A stretch of 64,000 nt of DNA from Chloroflexota bacterium (GTDB lineage: Bacteria > Chloroflexota > Anaerolineae > UBA2200 > JACIWT01), in assembly GCA_014360825.1 (NCBI GenBank), contig JACIWT010000003.1:124001-188000 (forward strand), in the 5' to 3' direction. Under the pieces are notes generated by a model. The model saw nothing but the letters and a program-made list of their open reading frames with translations, was not told where the DNA came from and searched no databases. The translations under genes were made by a program, and so were the position numbers. Of the stretch, positions 37,701 through 44,598 are shown piece after piece; position 1 is the stretch's first letter, and every line of letters starts with the position of its first letter.

Positions 37701-40432
37701 CTGGCAACTGGATTACGGGTACGAATGCGAACGCCAGTGGGGGCATGTTCCTGCAAACGGACGAGCCCGGTGCCTCCTTGACCTGGCAGTTCTACGGCAA
37801 AGCAATCGCGGTCAAGTATAGACGCGGCACTGCTGGCGGCTTGGCCAACGTCTACGTGGATGGCCTCTTCATCAAGCAGATTGATATGTCGCTGGGCTGG
37901 ACAGAGTGGCAAACTGAGCAGGTCATCGCGAATAACCTAACCGAGGGTGTCGCCCACACGATCCAGGTTTCCTGCCTGAGCGGACGGGTGTGGGTGGATG
38001 CATTCCACTCTGGCTCAACGACCCAAGCGGGCGTAGCGACTTGTATCCTCACCGCGCACGACGACCTAGGCGAGACGACTATCCGTGCCACGGTTGGTCC
38101 GTTGACGACGCCGGTTACTTACACAGCGTTCAGCGATGTAGTGATACAGTTCCGTCGCTCGCGTCTGAGCATCACCAAGTCGGTCGTACCCACTGTGGCG
38201 CACCCGAGTGAGATCGTAACCTTCACGTTATACTACACCAACACGAACACGGGGATCGGAACAGATGCCACTGGCGCAGCCACCAATGCCACCATCGTGG
38301 ACACGTTGCCGCCCGGGCTGGTCTACGTGAGTTCCACTTCTTCGCCTGATATCGGCAGTCCGACGGGTTCTAACCCATATTCCTGGAGCGCGGGCACCCT
38401 CGCACCCGGTGGGAACGGCTGGCTCAGGATACAGGCGCTGGTAACCACAACCGTTGGCTGGGGCCAGAGCACCATCTTGACCAACACGGCCACTATCACC
38501 ACGACCACGCGTGATAACGACCTGGCCAACAATACCACGGCTATCACCCTTGAAGTGAAGCCCGGCCCGCCGCACCAACTGTTGCTCACCGCCGACCCGC
38601 CAAGCATCCCGGTGGGCGGAGGCACGTCGAATATCCAAGCTACGGTTACCGATCAGTGGGGCAACCCAGTATTGAACGGCACACCGGTTACTTTCACCAC
38701 TGACCTGGGGGGCTTCCCAGTGGTGCAGAGCATCACAGGAGCAACGACGAACGGCGTAGTCAACCAGACCCTGACCTCAGGCCCGATCGCGGGTACGGCC
38801 CACGTTGCGGCTGAGGTAAACGGCATCACTGATACCGTGAACGTACAGTTCACACCATTGTCGCCTTTCACCATAACAGTGGCGGCTTACCCAAGCACCA
38901 TCGCCGTTGGCGGAGAGATGGCCTACATCGTCGCCACGGTAGTGGATCAATATGGCAACCGCGTCGCCGATGGCTGGTCGGTCTCATTCGAGGCCTCGAT
39001 GGGATCTCTATCTCCTAACATCACAACCACGGTAGGCGGCGATGCTCTCACCCAGTTGACATCGGGTGATGTCGCCGGCACGGCTTACATTACCGCCACC
39101 TGCAACGGGCGCATCGGCACAACCACCGTGCAGTTTGTGCCTGCTGAAGAGCGGCAGGTGACATTGCAGGCGGATCCACCCATCGTTCGTGTCGGCCTTG
39201 GTCAAGCGGATGGTTCCAGACTGATCGCCACTGTACGCGACCTCTTCGGGAACCTTGTCGGTGGGCGGGTCGTGACTTTCACTACATCGCTGGGCACTTT
39301 CCCCAACGGAATGAATACGTGGGTGGGCATGACCAGCAATGCCTCTGGGAGCCCAGATTTTGGAAAAGCCATCGTGCGATTGCAGTCCATTACTGTGGGG
39401 ACGGCTATCGTGAATGCCGAGACCGAATATGGCTCTGCCTCCACGCAAGTCAGGTTTATACCTGGTCCCACTGAACACATCAACCTAACCATTCACCCGC
39501 GTATCATCCCCATCTGTGGTGGCACAGGCATTATCACAGCCACAGTACAAGACATGTTCGGCAATGCTGTGCAAGATGGCACGTTGGTCGGCTTCTCCAT
39601 CTTCAGCATCGGCACAGTGGACCCAGGGTCGGTGCCCACGGTCAATGGTGTGGTCACGGCAGTGGTGCGTTCGGAGTCGCAGACGGGCTGGGCAACAGTG
39701 CAGGCGGAAGTGCGCGAGGGCGGCGCTTACGAAATCCAGCATGCCGACGTGTACTTCATAGTTGGCAAGCCGGATCATATCGTCATCTTCCGCGAGCCGT
39801 GGGAGATCCAGGTGGGAGGCCAGGTATCGCGTATCACAGCATTGGTGCAAGACTGCGGCAACAACAGCGTGGCGGATGGGACAGTGGTAACATTCACCAC
39901 GAGCCTGGGCACATTTGGTAGTGGCACCACGGTTACGGATACTACGCGGGCTGGGCTCTCGAGTGTCTATCTGACCTCGGGGAATAGACCGGGCACAGCA
40001 ACCATCTCAGTTCAAGCCGATTCGCAGACCAACTATGCCACTGTGGACTTCATCCCCGGTCCGCCGTACACGATCACGTTGAGTGCTAGTCCGCGCTCTA
40101 TCCCTGCCGATGGCGTAGCAACTTCCACCATTGTGGCTGTCCTGCAGGATTACTATGGCAACCCAGTAGCCGATGATACTGTAGTACGCTTCAACGCATC
40201 ACTCGGTACGTTCAACGGTATCAACCGCGCCGAAGAGTACTCCAGAAATGGGCAGGCCTCTGCGGTGCTAAAATCCGGCACGACACCAGGCCGGGCCTAC
40301 GTAAACTGCAACTCTGGGGCTGCCTACGCTCAAACTTACGTGGACTTCTATTATGCGCCCACACCCACACCGACACCCGAATGGGCCTACTACTTGCGGA
40401 TGCCCATCATCATCAAGAAGTTTGCTCGTTAG
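28766..40432 (+). CDS. Giant modular surface protein (3888 residues) with triplicated Big_1/jelly-roll/beta-helix unit
   Basis: One uninterrupted frame. Approximate order: membrane or signal segment (19-45); DNRLRE-type domain (70-265); Thr-Pro linker; golvesin-like domain (299-447); then three copies of a unit made of Big_1 with a nested jelly-roll, a beta-helix starting WVDDD/WVDDN and ending NWWGRN, and two Big_1 domains. Helices lie at about 672-1052, 1475-1868 and 2292-2700. A fourth nested Big_1, a DUF11 domain (3132-3265), six Big_1 repeats, a Pro-Thr spacer and the tail YYLRMPIIIKKFAR follow. The jelly-rolls end in VDAFRSG, ADAFRSG, VDAFRSG and VDAFHSG. ATG 28766 has GAGAGGAG upstream. 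A structural, adhesive or polysaccharide-binding envelope role is inferred; no catalytic motif was recognised, although beta-helices can be lyases. Confidence 0.88.
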   Translation: MRAPDHITTGNPVGKQRGRLIFLSAAIFLIAFISIFLGPAFLFQWRSSEAAPSGPDDGLPHLASTFSATSTVTEVNFQQGVFPTAGYSGCLDTSIVAWQEWPHDDLWLRAGQLSYYRPLIYFDLTPGGIPTGAYVESATLYVYAYTRNMVRELEVEPYYVTRTWSAPDATWTYATLTDTWGIAGCDDPTTDRAPHPSSTTTYNTVGTWHSFDVRSIVQQWVDDPTSNHGMVLVARTPSVIYYYWSSQCNVAEYRPRLRIVYGAAPPTTPTPTPTPTKTNTPGPSPTPTRTPTVTPTLPGPPVILDDGDPGYSRSGAWFDAVGNGGYANDYDYETDVLTTNTASWQPPASDPVPADGMYEIFAHWSVHSARPVNATYTIHYQGGTATVQVDQTKDAGGSTVPDFTASGWKSLGIYPLAAGTVNYVEISSVSPGDTCADAIRIVPTGLPGQPYSIEVVADPSSIVANGTATSTIRATVRDRFGNPVANGTMVGITCTAGASVPTAYAEAELAPVVQSGTWVTVANASASGGNFLRSSTAGSELSWSFTGSAVSLVYATSPTGGIADVIVDGSFATQIDMSSAATKWQVERVIRNNLTFGPHTIVVRVISGIVRVDAFRSGVITSGGLATVNLTAGTTPAVVTVRGTALGIDYVGLAPAWPMDETTVTTAGPFEVWVDDDYTPGGYNDGHQWGYDAFNKIYDGVTKTISTGTVHVLSGTYNENVVVTKTLSILGVGADTVILDGVSDTGTGFYIDQVSNVTISGLTIKNFSRGIDIHGTGATNVYTITITNNIFDSNGVSAGSEAIYGTYVFNSILCNNIIRNGQDGIDLWLANNVVICYNEIYNNKGVGVWIERGDNNSIDNNHIYNNRHIGVRITSPANNNGIFNNHIHDQYWDGIHLGSAVAGTQIVSNTITNTNKMQMDGNGNVPSVDENDGAITLVSTTNTNILDNVIQGVSNAEGTNGDTAGIHLRNPANTNCIIERNSITYNANHGVYIRAAAGRPVLHRNTICGNGKFGIINNMALPAVDAEGNWWGRNSPTQGLTPPRDIYYDGITDSVDEDPQIRITLTRYPTAIAADGVSTSTITATVRSTSGHDIIDGSLVTFATNRGTFVGGPTVPTLNGVATILLRAGTVAGTSYVTGTLPCNGTASTTVNFTAGPPANLSVVAIPSAIPRGGPPAGQAVISATLKDIYGNPVPGEVVTFTVDTTYAYLVGAPPVVDTTDALGEATATLRSLDLVGTAQVTATAASLIANTTVDITGGPPVTITVTADPTHLPANGVAQSLITAVISDAWGGPVPDGTMVGFTTTAGSMIHAYTEAESGEVFKTTGDWTTAADASASGGQFVYTDNPGAFVSWSFRGQAVSLRYVKSPLGGVAEVSVDGVVRKTIDMSAAGVQWLEEIIASDLSPGAHQIRVLCLSGRVYADAFRSGTTTTDGVATTYLTAGVTPLVTAIVWGTTGIETGIITDDASVFFEQSSVVWVDDDWVGLPNGTDVGSGRIIGSNAAATIQDGLSLVQTGGSVFVLGGTYYESPLITKTLNLVGFEPGHNAVVDGYNTLTYGIRVDPGVDNVLISGFTIQNFRREAVRAINTAGNPGEGLRVLDNIIQSNDRQYGDLTPNWTSAISVTYVMGGQFVSNVISGNQGGLYLRESNGNLIQSNQIYNNNRYAIELEVCDNNIVDSNEIHDNESYGIRVYGAGISNTISSNIIHDVYWDGIRVESGDTTRVISNTLYNTNRRINNGEGLSSGPNLGAIVLRDSTDSLVQDNWIYNTQDAEATIYSGGIVLDGNNSGITILYNLLHDNTHSGIRILNPGWTGTVPEIHGNSIYGNADYGIANLQPGTPVDAECNWWGRNTPTVGAVPPRDIYNGVGANVDYNPRLQIVLTANPTSIPVGGLSSSEIRAIVQCTSGGTLYHIRNGTPITFTTNLGAITGPVTTTMTDGIATTVLHSGLTAGTATVTGCIPPLPTGCNTVDVEFVPGPPFSISMVAVPNTIPTGLATSIVTATVRDQLGNLIDGATIYFSVNPPTLGTVNPVSSVTAAGVATTTFRSATTPGVATVSANWGYVTGSVPITITAGAPYTITLVAYPTSIPADGVSTAALTATVVDLFGNPVPDCTLVGFTTTLGYLPFTYTEESALSPAAWVGTWTTASDPAFSGGSIRYTSDNTAAVTWQFTGTAVSLIHSTASNGGEARAYVDGLGPYVMNMYSASTQNRVESQIPICVPYGVHNVLIEAQLDPGEFIWVDAFRSGLGTINGMAVAALRSTTTPGTATVYATAAGNPALQTSTTVEFAQPCTVWVDDNWVGTPIGTDLGGGKVYGYSAFATIQAGVDAVCDGGTVYVLDGLYSEQVSITTKSLNLLGAGSATTTIQGPAGITATAQIGTRGIYVYRRDNVTISGFTIRRFDYGIYLHGTAINNVVGAIIQDCVLEDNDAHGSGVPNNASAIFGQYVTSSLLRNLTIRRGQAGIQLENSSWNDISSNLIYNNNQYGIMLYNGQGNTFNNNDIYDMREGGIYNVGSTDSNTIMNNRIHDTSWDGIHIGTLATNARVVGNTVYNTNLSYLNGEGVAADDAAPVPRRRANRGGIVLWSTMTTTVEYNTVYGVSNAGLQLPNSAGILLAGPNPGSMVRYNVSRNNTNHGIWLSTDAVPGTNRPEFHGNTICGNGKFGFINTGANTADATGNWWGRNTPTTGLTPPRDIYSSSVLWDPPIRITLTRSPTSMTADGVSTAVVTATGTSGTYNILNGTLFTFSTDIYSTLITPSIVPSANGVATATIRAGTVVPPAPNRTYITVTTEPCSYTDSTHVTLRPGPPYTITLQASPVSIPILDGPSYITATVTDRYGNLVADGLWTLNISTDLGNFDAPLGPTNVTRAVVGGQAYVQLYSADICGVAHVQANSNEVPGVSGSVNVGIIGGPPASVGVVASPPVLPADALSTSTIYATVVATGTGGCPVEDGTFVGFDNLGGLGSIPYDFVEAEFAPVLQSGNWITGTNANASGGMFLQTDEPGASLTWQFYGKAIAVKYRRGTAGGLANVYVDGLFIKQIDMSLGWTEWQTEQVIANNLTEGVAHTIQVSCLSGRVWVDAFHSGSTTQAGVATCILTAHDDLGETTIRATVGPLTTPVTYTAFSDVVIQFRRSRLSITKSVVPTVAHPSEIVTFTLYYTNTNTGIGTDATGAATNATIVDTLPPGLVYVSSTSSPDIGSPTGSNPYSWSAGTLAPGGNGWLRIQALVTTTVGWGQSTILTNTATITTTTRDNDLANNTTAITLEVKPGPPHQLLLTADPPSIPVGGGTSNIQATVTDQWGNPVLNGTPVTFTTDLGGFPVVQSITGATTNGVVNQTLTSGPIAGTAHVAAEVNGITDTVNVQFTPLSPFTITVAAYPSTIAVGGEMAYIVATVVDQYGNRVADGWSVSFEASMGSLSPNITTTVGGDALTQLTSGDVAGTAYITATCNGRIGTTTVQFVPAEERQVTLQADPPIVRVGLGQADGSRLIATVRDLFGNLVGGRVVTFTTSLGTFPNGMNTWVGMTSNASGSPDFGKAIVRLQSITVGTAIVNAETEYGSASTQVRFIPGPTEHINLTIHPRIIPICGGTGIITATVQDMFGNAVQDGTLVGFSIFSIGTVDPGSVPTVNGVVTAVVRSESQTGWATVQAEVREGGAYEIQHADVYFIVGKPDHIVIFREPWEIQVGGQVSRITALVQDCGNNSVADGTVVTFTTSLGTFGSGTTVTDTTRAGLSSVYLTSGNRPGTATISVQADSQTNYATVDFIPGPPYTITLSASPRSIPADGVATSTIVAVLQDYYGNPVADDTVVRFNASLGTFNGINRAEEYSRNGQASAVLKSGTTPGRAYVNCNSGAAYAQTYVDFYYAPTPTPTPEWAYYLRMPIIIKKFAR

Positions 40433-40482
40433 CCTGGTGTCGGGGTAGATTCGCGTTCTTCATAGGAGGCTTGGAGACAATA

Positions 40483-40511
40483 GAAGAGCCCTCCCATTGG
40501 GAGGGCTCTTC
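40483..40511. terminator. Bidirectional terminator between the giant gene and the PrsW gene
   Basis: GAAGAGCCCTCCC (40483-40495) pairs perfectly over 13 bp with GGGAGGGCTCTTC (40499-40511) across ATT. The genes on both sides converge here. T-runs are short on each side, so efficiency is uncertain. Confidence 0.75.
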
Positions 40512-40528
40512 GCGTTGTCGTGAGAGTC

Positions 40529-41557
40529 TCAAAAAGCGAGGCTGGCGAAGCCCAAGAAGGCCACAGCGCCGTTCCAGATCCCATGAAGGGCTACGCTCAG
40601 GAGATACATAGCCAGGAGCAGCGGAACACGCCGTTCCACTAGAGCATGATACCACCCTAATCCCATAAGTGCCCCCGCCACACCATGTACTGCCATGGTG
40701 ACCAATCGCAGCCCGATGAGCACTGGCCAGTCGTCTAACAGGATAGCCACGTTTATTGCTGTCTCCACTGTGGCAAAACCAAGACCACACGTCAGTCCCC
40801 ACAGTATCGCCTCGTTTCTGCTTGGACGGCGGTAGGATAGGAAGGCGACGCCCAGCCCTTTGATTGCCTCTTCAAATAATGGCCCGAGGAAAAGGACAAG
40901 GGCCGCGACGATGATCAGCATCGGGGGTGATGAGAGCAAGTAAACCCAGGCAGAAGGTTGTTCTAAGATCGCTGGGTTGCTCAACAGATCCATCAATTCT
41001 TGGATTCTGGCCTGGCCCCCGGGTAAGACCATTGTCAGGGAAACGGTCATCGTGCTCACCAGAAAGATGCCGATGAACTCTGCAATAGCACTTAATGCCG
41101 GGGCGAGGATGGTGCCGTAGGCTAATTGCAGCACTTCGGTTCGCCAGTCTGCCCCTGGCCAACGCCGGGCAGCGACCGACAATATTGCCAGGGCGGGTAT
41201 GGAAACGGCGAAGATATGGAAGGGCGGGAATAGGTAGGCCGACGCCAAGCCAATCCGCCGCATCGTCTCTCCGATGATCAGTATTGTTGCGAAAAGCAAG
41301 GCCAACAGCCAGGTCGGGGGTAATTGAAACACCTTGCTAGGCTGCCCGCGCAGACTGTTGAGCCCTTGAAAAAAGAGCAAAAGTCCCACCATCCCAGAGA
41401 CAAAGACCAATACGCCCAAGATCGTGTTGAGGCGCAAGGCCTCATTCGCGCTTCGCCCTCCCCACAGTGGGACCACCAAACAAACCACCAACCCCAGTAG
41501 CGCCGTGAGAGTGAGGATGAGCCCCGTGATGGCTACACCCGCCTTAATGCCTCTCAA
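40529..41557 (-). CDS. PrsW-like intramembrane glutamic protease
   Basis: This 342-residue multipass membrane protein has the PrsW motifs: a Glu-Glu pair in LGPLFEEAIKGLGVAF, a His in MAVHGVAGALMGLGWYH and a late HGIWNG. Members cleave anti-sigma factors (as in Bacillus subtilis) or other membrane proteins, but many are uncharacterised. No anti-sigma gene is in the window, so the substrate is unknown. TTG 41557 is preferred because GGAGGAGG precedes it by a few bases; TTG 41575 would add MRGGGN. It is the last gene of the leftward surE run. Confidence 0.85.
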   Translation of the reverse strand: MRGIKAGVAITGLILTLTALLGLVVCLVVPLWGGRSANEALRLNTILGVLVFVSGMVGLLLFFQGLNSLRGQPSKVFQLPPTWLLALLFATILIIGETMRRIGLASAYLFPPFHIFAVSIPALAILSVAARRWPGADWRTEVLQLAYGTILAPALSAIAEFIGIFLVSTMTVSLTMVLPGGQARIQELMDLLSNPAILEQPSAWVYLLSSPPMLIIVAALVLFLGPLFEEAIKGLGVAFLSYRRPSRNEAILWGLTCGLGFATVETAINVAILLDDWPVLIGLRLVTMAVHGVAGALMGLGWYHALVERRVPLLLAMYLLSVALHGIWNGAVAFLGFASLAF

Positions 41558-41580
41558 ATTCCCTCCTCCTCGCAACCTGC

Positions 41581-43875
41581 TTAGCGGTTGCGCTCACCCT
41601 GCAATAGGGCGGACAATATCATCACCGCTGCTCCTTTATCCAACGGCTCGTTGTTGTTCCCACATTTAGGCGACTGGATGCAACTGGGGCAACCTTCTGT
41701 GCAAGGGCAGTCGCGGATTGCTACCAGCGTCGCCCTCCAGAGTTCGGGCAGCAGTTCGTACCCCTTTTCTGCGATGCCAACGCCGCCAGGGTGGGCATCG
41801 TAGATGAATATCTCGGGTTGCCCCGTGTCTGGATGCGTTGGCGTGGAGAGCCCACCGATGTCCAGCCGGTCACACATGGCAAAAAGGGGTAGCATACCGA
41901 TCGCAGCGTGCTCTGTGGCGTGTAATCCACCGTGAAAGTCCAACCCACGCGCAGCGATGGCGATCCGTGTTTCCTCTGGCACCTCGAACCACACTGCGGT
42001 GGTGACGAAGGACTGGGGCGGCAAATCCAGCATTTCCTCCGATAGCACGGTATCTGTGAACTGCTGGAGCCGCCGGAAGCCTATCACCTGTTGAGTAACC
42101 GCCACCTGTCCGAAATGCGCCATCGTCTTGCCTATTTTGCATTCCCGCTCCACTCTGATCACCCGCACCTCATTGATTTCACGAGGCTCGGTGTAGTAGT
42201 TCACGTCAGTGGGTGAGGCATAGGCGATGCGTGTGCTGAGATCCAGATGTGTAATGAGGTAGGTTTCCCCTTGGTGCAGGTAGATGGCCCCCGGATATAC
42301 GCGCAAGAAAGCCGTGTCACCCTCAATTTCCTCCATCGTGCGGTAATTATCGGACTCGTCGAGGAGGACGTATTTCTCCGGTGAGGCTGAGCGTAGGCTT
42401 ACTCTTTGCGCTGGGTAGTCGGGGATGCTGTAGTACCAACGTTCACCGCGATACTCCAGCGTTCCGTTGCGTTCTAATTGAATCATAGCCTGGACGAACC
42501 CGGGTCCAAATAACACCTCGTCGTCGTTTGTGAGTGGTCGCTCATAGGCGGCGCAGGGCAAATGTTTTTCCAAGAGATGCACGTTGTCCGGGTCAATCAA
42601 GGCGTGTTCGTGTGGCCGACCGAATAACTCTGTCGGATGGCGCATGAAGTACTGGTCAATTGGGCTATCTTGGGCGATGAGCACGGCTAACGAGTGGCGG
42701 ACGCCACGCCCGGCACGCCCGGCTTGCTGGCGCATACTGGCGATAGTGCCCGGATAGCCGACCAGCACTGCTGCGTCCAGACTACCTACATCCACACCCA
42801 GTTCCAGAGCGTTGGTCGCTGTTACACCCAGGAGTCTGCCGCTGAAAAGTTCTCGCTCGATCTCCCGCCGCTCCTCGGGCCGATACCCGGCGCGGTAGGA
42901 CCGGATCAGAGAAACCAGATCGGGATCATCTTTTTCCAAGATCTCTCGGGTGTAGCGTAGGATTAACTCGGCTATCTTCCGTGTGCGAGTGAAGGTGATG
43001 TTGCGGATGCCGTGTCGCACCATCTCGGTGAACAGCGTAGTGGCCTCCACATTCGGGCTGCGACGGGTCGTGCGTGCGGCGTCGATGAAGGGAGGGTTCC
43101 AGAGGACGAAATCTTTGGCCCCATGGGGAGAGCCATCGGCATCAATGACTGTGACTGGCACGCCAGTGAGTTGTTCTCCGTGCTCAGCGGGGTTGGCGAT
43201 GGTGGCTGAGCAACAGATGAATTGTGGGCTGGAACCATAGTACTCGCACAGGCGGCGTAGGCGGCGCAAGACGCAGGCTACATGCGATCCAAAGATACCC
43301 CGATAGACATGAGCCTCGTCTACCACTACATATTTCAGGTTCGCGAGAAATTTTGCCCACAACCCGTGGTTGGGCAGAATACCGACGTGCAGCATATCTG
43401 GGTTGGTGAGGATGATGGCCGCCGACTTGCGAAGACGCGTGCGTGCTCGCTGGGGCGTATCGCCGTCGTAGGTCCCGAAGCCCACGTGTTTCAACGCCGC
43501 GCGCGTGAGTTGTTGCAGGGAGCGCAGTTGGTCCTGAGCCAATGCTTTGGTGGGAAAAAGGTATAGCGCCCGTGCATGCCAATCGCGGATCACTGCCTCA
43601 AGCACTGGCACGTTGTAGCACAGTGTCTTCCCGCTGGCCGTTGTGGTGGCTACCATCACGTCTTCACCGTCGAGGGCTGCGTCAATGGCTGCTGCCTGAT
43701 GGGAGTAAAACTGTCCGATGCCTGTCTCTCGAAGAGCCCTTGTTATCTCTGGCGATAGCGTGTGCTGTGGCGTGCCGAAGCGAGCCTGGCGGGCGGGCAG
43801 GTGCTCGATATGTACGATTTGCTCCCTATACTCTTTCTGGCTACGCAGGTAATTCAAAAATTCAGGTACGTTCAC
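41581..43875 (-). CDS. MrfA/YprA-like DEAD/H-box helicase with DUF1998 C-terminus
   Basis: This 764-residue superfamily 2 helicase carries motif I ATTTASGKT, the DEAH-type motif II VVDEAHVYRG, motif III CSATIANP, and motif VI QQAGRAGRG. The C-terminal DUF1998 region ends in a four-Cys cluster CPCTEGCPSCIQSPKCGN. This combination is that of Bacillus MrfA, a 3'-5' helicase in mitomycin-C repair. Its usual exonuclease partner MrfB is not adjacent. The start is GTG 43875 with AGGA upstream, 8 nt after the preceding lipoprotein stop. Confidence 0.92.
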   Translation of the reverse strand: MNVPEFLNYLRSQKEYREQIVHIEHLPARQARFGTPQHTLSPEITRALRETGIGQFYSHQAAAIDAALDGEDVMVATTTASGKTLCYNVPVLEAVIRDWHARALYLFPTKALAQDQLRSLQQLTRAALKHVGFGTYDGDTPQRARTRLRKSAAIILTNPDMLHVGILPNHGLWAKFLANLKYVVVDEAHVYRGIFGSHVACVLRRLRRLCEYYGSSPQFICCSATIANPAEHGEQLTGVPVTVIDADGSPHGAKDFVLWNPPFIDAARTTRRSPNVEATTLFTEMVRHGIRNITFTRTRKIAELILRYTREILEKDDPDLVSLIRSYRAGYRPEERREIERELFSGRLLGVTATNALELGVDVGSLDAAVLVGYPGTIASMRQQAGRAGRGVRHSLAVLIAQDSPIDQYFMRHPTELFGRPHEHALIDPDNVHLLEKHLPCAAYERPLTNDDEVLFGPGFVQAMIQLERNGTLEYRGERWYYSIPDYPAQRVSLRSASPEKYVLLDESDNYRTMEEIEGDTAFLRVYPGAIYLHQGETYLITHLDLSTRIAYASPTDVNYYTEPREINEVRVIRVERECKIGKTMAHFGQVAVTQQVIGFRRLQQFTDTVLSEEMLDLPPQSFVTTAVWFEVPEETRIAIAARGLDFHGGLHATEHAAIGMLPLFAMCDRLDIGGLSTPTHPDTGQPEIFIYDAHPGGVGIAEKGYELLPELWRATLVAIRDCPCTEGCPSCIQSPKCGNNNEPLDKGAAVMILSALLQGERNR

Positions 43876-43883
43876 GCGACATC

Positions 43884-44582
43884 CTATGGTCTCGCCTCGA
43901 CCAGCAGAAACACTGTCATGCCATTGTCATATTTCACCATATAATGTGGGGCCTCAACCGCGTACCACACCCATTGCTTAGTTGAGACGAAATTCAGTTC
44001 CACCTGGTAGGCCTCAAATGTACCAGCAGGCGTCTCTACCATCTCGCGCCCCAATACTTTGAGTTTGGTCGTGATCTGAGACCCGTTGGTAGGCACAACT
44101 GTAGTAAACCGAGCCACATAGTCATCGCTATAGGGCAATGCTCGTAAGATCACCAATAACTGGTCGTTATCGTAGGCGTCCGCTGAAACGCGAAGGTTCG
44201 CGGACTTCTCGCCATCCCTCGTTTGCGCCGAGATGTGCAATCTATCGTCGGTATAGGTCGTATGGAGCGTGAAGTCATTTGCAGTACCACTCAGAGCGCG
44301 CTCGCCACGGAGAGGCTTTAGGTCACTGGCCCGCATGCTCAGAGAGATCTCGTCTTTGATTTCCCCGAGTACGAACGTTGCCTGTAACTCGTAGACATCT
44401 TCTGTTCTGCGGATCATCCACATACCAGTGCCAACCTCATTGCCCTGTTGGTCACGTATGGAGTACACAGTCTCCTCCTGGTCTCCCCATGGCACGGTGA
44501 GTGGAAGTGGTTCGCCACCGGTTACCTGACAGGTCGTGGCCAGCAGGAGCACTATTAGACCTAAGCGAAGGGATTTGTGCAT
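43884..44582 (-). CDS. Lipoprotein, DUF3108-like
   Basis: This 232-residue protein has a lipobox (LLLATTC, Cys about 18). The mature part is beta-rich and includes EETVYSIRDQQGNEVG, LHTTYTDDRLHI, MVETPAGTFEAYQVEL and YMVKYDNGMTVF, the pattern of DUF3108-like proteins with a beta-barrel-like fold. Its role is unknown. It sits between the exporter permease and the helicase, so it may be an accessory of the exporter, but this is context only. Confidence 0.7.
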   Translation of the reverse strand: MHKSLRLGLIVLLLATTCQVTGGEPLPLTVPWGDQEETVYSIRDQQGNEVGTGMWMIRRTEDVYELQATFVLGEIKDEISLSMRASDLKPLRGERALSGTANDFTLHTTYTDDRLHISAQTRDGEKSANLRVSADAYDNDQLLVILRALPYSDDYVARFTTVVPTNGSQITTKLKVLGREMVETPAGTFEAYQVELNFVSTKQWVWYAVEAPHYMVKYDNGMTVFLLVEARP

Positions 44583-44598
44583 GTTGCCCCTAGCATCA

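Noticed and set aside
28766-40432. Fusion or misassembly artefact joining several genes
   Set aside because: The frame is open for 3888 codons with smooth domain order and the same arrangement in the smaller relative. A wrong unit number cannot be excluded without reads.
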